From an uncultured Collinsella sp. (GTDB taxonomy: Bacteria; Actinomycetota; Coriobacteriia; Coriobacteriales; Coriobacteriaceae), in NCBI GenBank assembly GCA_900754385.1, contig CAAECP010000119.1, positions 1 through 17,859 on the forward strand: 17,859 bases of DNA, written 5' to 3'. The position numbers and the translations under genes are program-made. Under the pieces are notes generated by a model. It ran no database searches. It was not told where the DNA came from and saw nothing but the letters and a program-made list of their open reading frames with translations. Below, piece by piece: positions 5,518-14,400 of this stretch; the stretch's first letter is position 1; every line of letters starts with the position of its first letter.

Positions 5518-6483
5518 ATGCCGGGTAAAAGCCTAGAGAACATGCACGTAGCGGTCTTGGCGGGCGGTCATTCCGCTGAGCGCGAGATCTCGCTCAATTC
5601 GGGAAAGAACGTCGTGGTTGCCTTGAAGGAGGCCGGCTACACTTCGGTGGAGCTGCTCGATACGGCCGCTGATGACTTTATGGTAACCATGGCAACCGGG
5701 GGCTTTGACGTGGCGTTTATCGCCATGCACGGTGCCGGCGGCGAGGATGGTGCCATGCAGGGCGCCATGGAGACCCTGGGTATCCCCTACACGGCCTCGG
5801 GCGTGCTTGCCAGCGCCTGCGGTGCCGACAAGGAGGTCTCTAAGCTCTTGTACGCCAAGGCGGGCATCCCCATTGCCCCCGGCCTCGCGCTCGAGGTGGG
5901 CGATGAAGTCGATATCGATCATATCGTCGAGGTTTGTGGCGAGCGCTGCTTTGTGAAGCCGGCCGTCAACGGTTCCAGCTATGGCATTTCCCTGGTCCAT
6001 GAGCCCTCCGAGCTGCCCGCGGCAATCGCCAAGGCGTTTGAGTACGGCGACAAAGTGCTGGTCGAGAAGTGCATCGAGGGTACCGAGATCACCGTCGGCG
6101 TGTACGGCGAGGACGACGTGCGCGCTCTGCCGATTGTCGAGATTCGTAAGCCCAAGGACTGCGAGTTCTACGATCTGGACGTGAAGTATGTCGACCCTAC
6201 GGACATCCATCGCATTCCGGCGCAGATTTCACCCGAGAATTACACTCGCGCTCAGGAGCTTGCCTGCGCTGCTCACAAGGCCCTCGGTTGCCTGGGTATC
6301 TCGCGCAGCGACTTTATTGTGAGTGAGGACGGCCCCGTCATCCTCGAGACCAATACCATTCCCGGCATGACCGATACGTCGCTGTATCCGGATGAGATTC
6401 GCCACACCGACGACATGACGTTCCCGCAGGTCTGTGACAGCCTGATCCGTATGGGCCTTCGTCGAGCGGGCATTGCATGCTAA
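5518..6483 (+). CDS. ddl: D-alanine--D-alanine ligase
   Basis: Ddl joins two D-alanines using ATP to form the dipeptide end of the peptidoglycan precursor. The 321-residue ATP-grasp protein has the N-terminal LAGGHSAEREISL (14-26, with the conserved Glu), HGAGGEDGAMQG (71-82), and the ATP-lysine region FVKPAVNGSSYGIS (145-158). It also has EKCIEGTEITVGV (183-195) and the metal-binding end SDFIV...LETNTIPGMTDTSL (264-289). The omega loop reads EFYDLDVKY (216-224) and keeps the Lys-Tyr pair characteristic of D-Ala-D-Ala rather than D-Ala-D-Lac ligases. AGGAGG at 5503-5508 precedes ATG 5518 by 9 bases. The stop overlaps the dinG-like start by 7 bp, indicating an operon. Confidence 0.96.
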   Translation: MPGKSLENMHVAVLAGGHSAEREISLNSGKNVVVALKEAGYTSVELLDTAADDFMVTMATGGFDVAFIAMHGAGGEDGAMQGAMETLGIPYTASGVLASACGADKEVSKLLYAKAGIPIAPGLALEVGDEVDIDHIVEVCGERCFVKPAVNGSSYGISLVHEPSELPAAIAKAFEYGDKVLVEKCIEGTEITVGVYGEDDVRALPIVEIRKPKDCEFYDLDVKYVDPTDIHRIPAQISPENYTRAQELACAAHKALGCLGISRSDFIVSEDGPVILETNTIPGMTDTSLYPDEIRHTDDMTFPQVCDSLIRMGLRRAGIAC

Positions 6484-9371
6484 TCGAGGACGCGGTTTCG
6501 TCAGGAACGCCGCAGTTTGTCATCGACTCCTATGCCACGCTTGCCGAGCGCGCCAAAACACAGTCCTTCGGCCTTATCGAGGAAGATGTGATCGTCCTCG
6601 ATACCGAGACCACGGGTCTTTCGGTGCAGGACAATGAGCTGATCGAGATCTCGGCGGCCCGCCTTTCGGGCCGCGAGGTCGTCGACCGCTTCGATACCTT
6701 CGTGCATCCCAAACAGCTGATTCCTGCCGAGATTACCGAGCTCACGAGCATTACAAATGCCGATGTGGCAGATGCCCCGTCGGCCGTTAAGGCCGTCGCT
6801 GCTCTCGCTGATTTTGTCGGTGGTTGCCCGGTGATCGCACATAACGCCACGTTCGACCGCTCGTTTATCGAGTCGGTCAAAGGCGGCGTCAACGTGAGCG
6901 ATATTTGGATCGATTCGCTGGCGCTGTCGCGCATCGCGCTTCCGCGCCTGGCCTCGCACAAGCTGTCTTTTATGGCCGATCTGTTTGGCTGTGACTCGGT
7001 ATCACACCGTGCCAATGCCGACGTCGACGCCCTGTGTGGCGTATGGCGCGTGTTGCTCGTGGCGCTCACCGACTTGCCTCAGGGCCTCATGGCGCGCCTA
7101 GCCGACATGCATCCGGACGTGCCTTGGTCCTATCGTCCTATCTTCTCATTCTTGGCGGGGCAGAACCCTGGTTCTATCTTCTCTCTCAGCGCCGCTCGTG
7201 CTGACGTTCTCAAGGCCGATCGCGCCGACGATCGGGTGGACGCCGACGAACTGCCGGTCCTCAAGATGCCGAGTCGTGAGGAGATTGAGGCAGACTATGC
7301 GCCGGGTGGCCTGGTCAATCGCATGTATCCCACCTACGAGCCGCGTGATGAGCAGATCGCGATGGCGCTCGAGGTCCGCGATGCGCTGGTCACGGGCACT
7401 CATCGTGTAATTGAGGCGGGCACGGGCGTCGGCAAATCGATGGCCTATCTGGTGCCTTTTGCCGAGGCAGCGCGCCGTAACAACATCACGGTTGGTATTG
7501 CGACCAAATCGAACAATCTTGCCGACCAGCTCATGTACCATGAGCTGCCAAAACTTGCCGAGCAACTGGACGGTGGTCTGTCATTTTGCGCTCTCAAGGG
7601 CTATGACCACTATCCGTGCCTGCGCAAGCTTGAGCGCATGAGCCGAGGCCAGGTCGAGATTACCACCAAGCGCGACCCGGCGGACACGCTCACGGCGGTC
7701 GCGGTCATTATGGCGTACGTCTGCCAATCAGCCGATGGCGACCTCGACTCGCTCGGCATTCGGTGGCGCAGCGTCAACCGCCCCGACTTTACGACGGCCT
7801 CGCGCGAGTGTGCTCGTCGCCTCTGCCCGTTTTTCCCTGATAAATGTTTGGTCCACGGCGCTCGCCGTCGTGCAGCGCATGCCGACGTGGTGGTCACCAA
7901 CCATTCCCTGCTGTTCCGCAATGTCGCGGCCGAGGGCAGGATTTTACCTCCGATTCGTCATTGGGTAATCGACGAGGCCCATTCCATCGAGCGCGAGGCG
8001 CGCCGTCAGTGGGCGCGCGTGGTGTCGGCGGACGAATCACGCGTTCTGTTTGAGCGCCTGGGTGGCTCGAGCACCGGTGCGCTAAGCCAGGTTTCCCGTG
8101 ATTTGGCAACCTCCGAGAGCTCTACGCTCTATCTGGGCCTTACTGCCAAGGCGACGTCGACGGTTGCGCGCGCGAGCATGGCAATCGCCGACGTGTTCGA
8201 TGGCGTTCGCGAGCTCGGCCGCCGTGCCCGTGGGGGTTATGACAATGCCAATCTATGGATTGGCCCCGAGCTGCGCGAATCTGACGACTGGCATGATTTC
8301 TTACCGTCGGCCTACGCTGCCATCGATGCATTGGAACAAGCTGACAAGAGCGTCGACGCGCTGGTGCAGGCTGTCGCCGCCGACAAGCCCGAGGTTGTTG
8401 TCGACCTGGGCGATATCTCGCGCCGCCTGCACGAGCTGGCCGAGAACCTCAAACTCATCATCGACGGCACCGATGAACACTACGTGTATTCGCTGCAGGT
8501 CAATCGCAGGTTGCGTGCCGGCGGAGAGTCAATGACCGCAGAGCGCATCGACATTGGCGAGGCCTTGGCAACCGAGTGGCTGCCCGAGGTTCACACGGCT
8601 ATCTTTGCCTCGGCGACCATGACGGTGTCCAAAAGCTTTGAACACTTTAACCACGCGGTCGGCCTCGATCGCATCGGTGCTTCGACATCCTCATCGCTGC
8701 ACTTGGACTCGAGCTACGACTTTGATTCGAACATGGCTGTAGTCGTTGCGGGCGATATACCCGATCCGCGCGATCGTGAGAGCTATCTTACGGCGCTCGA
8801 GCGCGTGCTGGTCGACGCCCATCTTGCCATGGGCGGATCGGTGCTCACACTGTTTACCAATCGGCGCGACATGGAAGACCTGTACGCCCGCGTTGAGCCC
8901 AAGATGGCCCGTGCGGGTCTGGAGCTCAACTGCCAGCAGCGCAACTCATCTCCTCGTCGCCTGCGCGACCGGTTTATCAACGAGCCGACCTCGTCGCTTT
9001 TTGCTCTTAAGGCCTTCTGGGAGGGATTCGACGCCAGCGGCGAGACACTGCGCTGCGTCATCATTCCCAAGCTGCCGTTCTCGAGCCCCACGGACCCGCT
9101 CTCGTGCGAGCGCAACCTGCGCGAAGACCGCGCTTGGGCGCGCTATTCGCTGCCCGAGGCGGTGCTCGAGGTCAAGCAGGCGGCTGGCCGCCTTATCCGC
9201 TCGTCGACCGATTGCGGCGTGCTGATTCTGGCCGACCCGCGCCTGGTGACGAAGGGCTACGGAAAGAAGTTCTTAACGTCGCTGCCCACGAGCTCCTACC
9301 AGCGCATCGAATCGGCGCAGATCGGTCACTATCTGCAACTGTGGCGCGCACACCACGAGCGGCGGCGCTAA
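6477..9371 (+). CDS. dinG: DinG-type helicase with N-terminal DEDDh exonuclease domain
   Basis: This 964-residue protein joins a DnaQ-like 3'-5' exonuclease to an XPD/DinG-family superfamily 2 helicase and probably acts in DNA repair. Exonuclease residues: D42 and E44 (LDTETTG), D127 (HNATFDRSF), H177 and D182 (HRANADVDAL). Helicase motifs: Walker A AGTGVGKS (314-321), NHSLLF, DEAH (499-502), SATM, a WEGFDASG block, and motif VI QAAGRLIRS (901-909). Four cysteines (C381, C445, C450, C457) have spacing close to the iron-sulfur cysteines of E. coli DinG. This matters because the exonuclease-fused DinG of Staphylococcus/Bacillus is reported to lack the cluster. The start overlaps the ddl stop. 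The stop codon overlaps that of the convergent WYL gene. The family is certain; retained helicase activity is inference. Confidence 0.93.
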   Translation: MLIEDAVSSGTPQFVIDSYATLAERAKTQSFGLIEEDVIVLDTETTGLSVQDNELIEISAARLSGREVVDRFDTFVHPKQLIPAEITELTSITNADVADAPSAVKAVAALADFVGGCPVIAHNATFDRSFIESVKGGVNVSDIWIDSLALSRIALPRLASHKLSFMADLFGCDSVSHRANADVDALCGVWRVLLVALTDLPQGLMARLADMHPDVPWSYRPIFSFLAGQNPGSIFSLSAARADVLKADRADDRVDADELPVLKMPSREEIEADYAPGGLVNRMYPTYEPRDEQIAMALEVRDALVTGTHRVIEAGTGVGKSMAYLVPFAEAARRNNITVGIATKSNNLADQLMYHELPKLAEQLDGGLSFCALKGYDHYPCLRKLERMSRGQVEITTKRDPADTLTAVAVIMAYVCQSADGDLDSLGIRWRSVNRPDFTTASRECARRLCPFFPDKCLVHGARRRAAHADVVVTNHSLLFRNVAAEGRILPPIRHWVIDEAHSIEREARRQWARVVSADESRVLFERLGGSSTGALSQVSRDLATSESSTLYLGLTAKATSTVARASMAIADVFDGVRELGRRARGGYDNANLWIGPELRESDDWHDFLPSAYAAIDALEQADKSVDALVQAVAADKPEVVVDLGDISRRLHELAENLKLIIDGTDEHYVYSLQVNRRLRAGGESMTAERIDIGEALATEWLPEVHTAIFASATMTVSKSFEHFNHAVGLDRIGASTSSSLHLDSSYDFDSNMAVVVAGDIPDPRDRESYLTALERVLVDAHLAMGGSVLTLFTNRRDMEDLYARVEPKMARAGLELNCQQRNSSPRRLRDRFINEPTSSLFALKAFWEGFDASGETLRCVIIPKLPFSSPTDPLSCERNLREDRAWARYSLPEAVLEVKQAAGRLIRSSTDCGVLILADPRLVTKGYGKKFLTSLPTSSYQRIESAQIGHYLQLWRAHHERRR

Positions 9372-10285
9372 AGCGGACAGACGAGGGTTTTTGCCATATC
9401 GCACAGACGCTTTGACAGGGCGGGGTCATCCAAGATGCGGATGGCTCCGCCTGCTGCGATTACCTGGCTCAGTAGCCAACGCTCGGAGCCGTAATGCACG
9501 GTTACCATTGCCATGTCTGCCCCGCTGCGCTCGATTAGGGTGATGCCGGCCCAGTCCAGATGTTCCGCCATATCGAATGGCATCAAGAGCTTTGCGCTAC
9601 GCTGCGTCCGGGCAAGGGAATCGTGGAGGGATGCGACGTCCGGTGCGTGAGACACGACGGAGTCTTCCGTCAAGGTGAGTCCATCGATTTTATCCATGCG
9701 ATAGGTGCGCTGCTCATCGACTGCGATGTCCCAGGCAATCAAGTATGTTTGGTCGCCGTTTGCCGTAATGCGCAAGGGGTCGACCAGACGCTCGCGTGGC
9801 CGTGCATCGTCCATCGAGCGATACGAGATGCGGCAGCGAACGCCGTCCTGAATGGCGCAGCTCAGCTGCTGCCAGTGCGACCCGTGGTTGACGGTGTCAA
9901 AGACGCGCTGGTTATAGCCGAGCTCTTCGGGTAGAAGAGCATGCCGAATCCGGGCTGCCGTCTGTGGCTCGATCCCCAACGATTCAAGTTCGTGGTTGAG
10001 CACAGCGCCCTCGGCGGCACTCAGACGCAGTGGTAGCACACGTCCGGCGTCACCGGTGAGGACCACACGCTCGCCGTGGCATTCGCAGATGATGCGCGCA
10101 CCCGATTCTCGGTCCGCGAGCGTCGAGACGATCTCGAGAATCTCGTCGAGCGATACTCCCGTGATGTCAAAGCGGTCGCAAATTTCGGTTCGTGTCATGC
10201 CGCTCTCGCCGGCGGCGTAGAGGGCCTCCATGATGTCGATGGCGCGCGAGAGTCTCTGCTCGCTGGTGAGTTTACGCACGGGCAT
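9368..10285 (-). CDS. WYL-domain transcriptional regulator, second gene of a PafB/PafC-like pair
   Basis: The product is a 305-residue DNA-binding regulator. An N-terminal helix-turn-helix (about 5-70, QRLSRAIDIMEALYAAGESGMTRTEIC) is followed by a linker and a WYL domain containing QTYLIAWDIAVDEQRTYRMDKIDGL. The C-terminal domain is of the WCX kind. In mycobacteria the PafB/PafC heterodimer of this family activates LexA-independent DNA-damage genes, and WYL domains sense nucleic-acid ligands. ATG 10285 is chosen: an AAAGGA stands 12 bases upstream and the coding start overlaps the upstream WYL gene by 14 bp. TTG 10306 would add 7 residues and GTG 10279 would remove 2. The stop shares bases with the convergent dinG stop. 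The PafB/C identity is inferred from pairing and architecture. Confidence 0.85.
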   Translation of the reverse strand: MPVRKLTSEQRLSRAIDIMEALYAAGESGMTRTEICDRFDITGVSLDEILEIVSTLADRESGARIICECHGERVVLTGDAGRVLPLRLSAAEGAVLNHELESLGIEPQTAARIRHALLPEELGYNQRVFDTVNHGSHWQQLSCAIQDGVRCRISYRSMDDARPRERLVDPLRITANGDQTYLIAWDIAVDEQRTYRMDKIDGLTLTEDSVVSHAPDVASLHDSLARTQRSAKLLMPFDMAEHLDWAGITLIERSGADMAMVTVHYGSERWLLSQVIAAGGAIRILDDPALSKRLCDMAKTLVCPL

Positions 10286-11294
10286 GCTCGTGCACCGTCC
10301 TTTCAATGAGGTGGTTCCACGCCTGCTTGAGCGATTTGGGGGCCATGGGCCTCATGCCGTCCATGGCGTGGACCATGCAAAATGAGGCGGCGGCTTCAAG
10401 GTCGCGCACGTCAACGGTCCAGATCCATCCCGCATCGGTGTGTGCGAGCTCACCTCGCCCGCGCGTGAGGCCGTTGATCATATCGATCTGCGTCTGAGGG
10501 GCGAACGAGAACGTGGCTGCAACGGGCGGTCGGTCGGCAAAATCGAATTCAAAGAACAGATAGTCGTTGAGATTGAAGTCCGCAGGGATGGCGTAGGCCT
10601 TCGAAGGACGCCATGCGCGAACGATACGGTCGCAGCGGAATGTCCTGATGTCGTCGGTGACATTGTCGAGGCCGCAGAAGTACGCCACGCCCTCGCGTTC
10701 GAACATGCCGTAGACACAGACGGTACGTTCTTTCTGCTCGCCGCGTCCGTTCTGATATAAAAATCGCAGCGCGCATCGCTCGGCAAAGGCGCTCCATACC
10801 GCATCGACGGTGGGAGAGCGGCGGATCGTTACTTCGTCCACCGCCGACATGCCGGTGAGGTAGGCAATTTTGGAGCGAATATCGGCAAGCGGCGCGGCAA
10901 AGGTGGAAGAGCCGGCCGCTAGCGTCTGGTCGATGGCGTTGAGTAGGATATCGGCGTCGTCTGCGGTGATGAGGCCGCCTGCAGCAAACGTGTGCTCGCG
11001 GTCGATTGTCCACGAGCTTTCCTCGGTCTCCTGCGCACCGGCGGGGCGAACCTCCTTGATTAAGATGCCACGCTCGAGCAGTTTGTCACGATCGCGCCGA
11101 AACTTGCGCTTATCCGAGTCGATGTTGCCCGAGCCATATCCCAGGTCAGAATCCAAGACGATCTGCTCGGTCGTCAGCGGTTCGGGGGAGCTGTTGAGCA
11201 CAAAGAAAAGATTGAGGATGCGCTGAGCCGTTTTATCGAAACCGGGCTCCGAATTCCCCTTTTTAATTGTTGCGGTCGCGTCGCTTGCCGTCAT
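10272..11294 (-). CDS. WYL-domain transcriptional regulator, first gene of a PafB/PafC-like pair
   Basis: The product is a 340-residue regulator with an extended N-terminus and a winged helix-turn-helix (about 18-90, QRILNLFFVLNSSPEPLTTEQI then FRRDRDKLLERGI). A WYL domain follows with CALRFLYQNG, VAYFCGLDNV and IRTFRCDRIVRAW, then a C-terminal WCX-like region. It is translationally coupled to the second WYL gene through a short overlap, which fits proteins that work as a heterodimer. The ATG has GAGG 5 bases upstream. It is divergent from the large membrane protein gene at 11493 across a 198-bp gap, so it could regulate that gene or itself; the sequence does not show an operator. The ligand is unknown. 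Confidence 0.85.
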   Translation of the reverse strand: MTASDATATIKKGNSEPGFDKTAQRILNLFFVLNSSPEPLTTEQIVLDSDLGYGSGNIDSDKRKFRRDRDKLLERGILIKEVRPAGAQETEESSWTIDREHTFAAGGLITADDADILLNAIDQTLAAGSSTFAAPLADIRSKIAYLTGMSAVDEVTIRRSPTVDAVWSAFAERCALRFLYQNGRGEQKERTVCVYGMFEREGVAYFCGLDNVTDDIRTFRCDRIVRAWRPSKAYAIPADFNLNDYLFFEFDFADRPPVAATFSFAPQTQIDMINGLTRGRGELAHTDAGWIWTVDVRDLEAAASFCMVHAMDGMRPMAPKSLKQAWNHLIERTVHEHARA

Positions 11295-11492
11295 AGAGTC
11301 CTCGCATAAGAAGGTGGTTTGCTGCCATGATTTTAGTCCGATATGGAGATTAGGCTATATCCTTGTCCGCTCGGGGCGTTAAGATGGCCCGAATTCGGTC
11401 GTTTGCGCTCGCTCGGGGTATACTTTCGACTATATACGGTTCTAATGTGCATGCATTGGGCCTATTTGTCGGATTATGGATGTGGAGCGCAC
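11295..11492. promoter_or_regulatory. Divergent control region between the WYL pair and the membrane protein gene
   Basis: This 198-bp gap must hold promoters for both directions. TATACT (11419-11424) and TATATA (11431-11436) are possible plus-strand -10 elements, but neither has a convincing -35. TAAAAT, read on the minus strand at 11335-11330, is a possible -10 for the WYL genes. No clear operator palindrome was found. Confidence 0.3.
11484..11487 (+). promoter_or_regulatory. Ribosome binding site deciding the start at 11493
   Basis: GGAG lies 5 bases before ATG 11493. The frame stays open 50 codons further upstream, but that stretch has poor coding character and overlaps the divergent promoter region. 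Confidence 0.65.
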
Positions 11493-14400
11493 ATGGCGAA
11501 CACCCAGAACTATATTAACCACCTGCTGCAGAACGCCGGCATTACGCCGGCATGCAGCGAAGAAGAGCGCTTGGCTGCCGAGGATATCGCTCAGATCTTC
11601 CGCAACCACGGCTTTGATCCCGAGGTTCAGGAGTTCAATGCCCCGGCGCCCAGTAGATTGGCATTTGCCGTTACCGGTATTCTTGCGTTTGCCGGCGCCC
11701 TGCTGATGGGTATCGGCGGCGGTATCGGCTTGGTCGGCACCTTGCTGGCCATTGTCGGTGCCGTTCTTTACGTGCTCGAGCGCACGGGCCGCCCCGTGGT
11801 TTCGCGCCTGGGCAAGACGGGCGTGAGCCAAAATGTCATCGCCTACCACAAGGCCTCGGGCCCGCTCGCATCTCCGCGCAACCGCCCGGTGGTCGTTGTC
11901 GCACACTACGACTCTCCCCGTGCTGAGCTGCTCGCCCGCGAGCCTTATGCCTCGTATCGTGCGCTCATCGCCAAGCTGTTGCCCGTTGCCACGGTTGCCC
12001 CTGCTGCCGTTGCCATCCTGCGTATCCTGCCGCTCCCCGGCGCGCTCAAGGTTCTGCTGTGGATTGTCGCGATCCTCGCTTCCCTCGTTGCGCTTGCCAA
12101 CGCGGCAAACATCATCTCTAACCGCCATATTCTTCCCTATACGTCCGGCGCGGTGTGCAACAAGTCTTCTGTCGCCGCTATGCTCGGCGTTATGGACAAC
12201 GTTGCTCCCTTCCAGGGCGAAAACGAGTTTCCCGACGATGTTCCGTTCGATACCTATTTTGGGGAGCAGAAGCGTCGTGCCGAGGAAATGGCGCGCGCGG
12301 CGGCGGAGTATGCCGCGGCCCAGCAGCAAAACGACTACGGCAACACCATCGAGTATGAAGAGCCTACCTACGCCGAGGACGAGTTCGGTCAGCCGATTGC
12401 TCCCGACGCTCAAACCGAGCCCGAACAGGGTGAGGCTTTCGACGAGCAGATCGAGGGCTTTGAGGGTGCGTCTGCCGACGAGACGCTGATTGGCGCCATC
12501 GTGCCCGAGGATCAGAATCAGGATGTCCAGGCCGAAGAGTTCAATGACGAGGTTCCCATTGCCGAGCCGGCGGAGGAGCCTGCCGCGGCCGAGCCCAAGC
12601 TCTATCGCAATGCCGCCGGCAACATCCGCTTTGGTTCGGATGCCATCCGTGCGCTCGGAATGCTTCCCGAGTCCTGCACGCTCGATTACGAGGAGGGCGA
12701 GGAGCCGACGTTTGAGCCCGAGCCTGCCCCCGTTGTCACCGTGGATGATGAGTCTGCCGCGGTTACTGCTGCCGTTGCCGAGCCCGAGGCGGTGTCCGCG
12801 ATCGATCCCGCGGCAGGACTGGACATTTTGGCTCCCGCCGCGCCGGCACAAGACGTTGCGGACGAGTCTGACGACGATTACGTTGAACAGCCGAGGCGCG
12901 TGTCTTACGAGAGCGATACTGATTTCTCGGCCGAGATTCCCGCGGCAACGCCCCGTGCCGACATTGCATCCGCGTTCTCGTCGATTGGCGCCAGCGCTTC
13001 CAACTTCTTTAAGGGTGCACTTGCAAAGGGCAAGAAATTTGTCGACGACTTCGAGGAGAAGCGCGCTGCCGCACGCGAGGCTGCCGAGCAGGAGGCTATC
13101 GCTCAGCAGCAGGCAGCCGCGGCGGCACGTGAGCACGCGGCGCAAGAGTTCGAGCAGAACGAGGCTATGCAGTCCGCGCCCGTCGACGCCGCCGAAGCTA
13201 CAACGTCTTTCGAGGCTCAGCAGCACGTCGATAGCACCATGTCGTTTGATGCCGCGCAGTTCGATTCCACGACAACGTTTGAAAAGCAGGGCACCGCGAT
13301 TGCCGAGCCCCTTCCTGTTTCCGATGGACAGGGCGACGCGGCAGACGATGACGAGCCTATTGATGCTGCCGAAATCCAAGATGCCGCCGAGGACGAGTCC
13401 GTTGAGGCCAACTCTGACGAAGAGCAATACGTGGCAGCCGATCAAGGTGATTCGACCGAGGTCGAGCAGGAGGAAGTGCCTGCGGTTTCCGAGACTCCCG
13501 AGACGGATGAGTCGAGGCCTTATTCCACGCAGATTTTCACCATGCCGACCCCGAGTGGTTCCGGTGCCACGGTTGCCAATGTCGCTCCCACCCAGGACGA
13601 AACGGTTGATTCCCTTATGGCCCAGATTTCCTCCCAGGTATCGCCGCGTCCGCAGATGAATGTTCCCGATCCGGCGTCGGCACCGTCGCCTGCACCCTCC
13701 TCGGCTCCGCTGGCTTCGGTCCCCGATCCGTCGCTGCCGTCTATGAAGCAGGCAAACGTTGCGTCTCGCACGTCGCTGTTCGACCTTCCCGATCCCTCTG
13801 CCCAGGTCAACGACCCCTTTGCTACCGCCCAAGGTCCCGAACCCACATCGGCACCCGTTGCGCCTCCTATGCCCGTTGCGTCGGGCGTGCAGCCGATCGA
13901 GACCATTTCGGCTCCCGCCCCGGCGGCACCCAAGTCTCGTAAGCGCGGCCTGGGTGGTCTGTTCGGTCGTAAAAAGAAAAACGAGCAGGACAGCATGAGT
14001 GACTGGCTGGGCGTCGAAGACGATTACGATGCCAAGAAGTCCGGTCGCGGTATCGGTTCGTGGGATAACTTCGAGGACGATAACGATGGCTGGAAGGGTG
14101 GCGCTACGTCTTCCGATGGCGCTTCTTCCGAAGATATGCTCTCGGCTGTCGCCTCTATGGGCGATGATGAGCTGCTCGGTCACGATATCTGGTTTGTGGC
14201 AACGGGCGCCTCGGATTGTGATGGCGCCGGCATGAAGGCCTTCTTGGCTTCGCATCGCGATAAGCTCCGCGGCGTATTCTTTATCAATCTTGAATCCGTC
14301 GGCGCCGGTAGGCTTTCGGTTGTGACGGTCGAGGGCGAACAACAACTGCTCAAGGGCGATCGCCGCATCATGAACCTGGTCAGCAAGGTCTGCAAGTCGT

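Noticed and set aside
5533..6210. A 225-codon minus-strand frame inside ddl, and a 222-codon plus-strand frame inside rlmN (4860-5528)
   Set aside because: Both lie wholly or mostly inside well-supported genes with complete motifs and have no recognisable protein features; they are antisense shadows.
5518..6483. Vancomycin-resistance type D-Ala-D-Lac ligase
   Set aside because: The omega loop keeps the Lys-Tyr pair (K223-Y224) typical of D-Ala-D-Ala ligases, and no van genes are nearby.
11343..11492. A 50-codon N-terminal extension of the M28-like protein
   Set aside because: There is no ribosome site at 11343, the stretch has no protein features, and it would occupy most of the divergent promoter region; GGAG supports ATG 11493.
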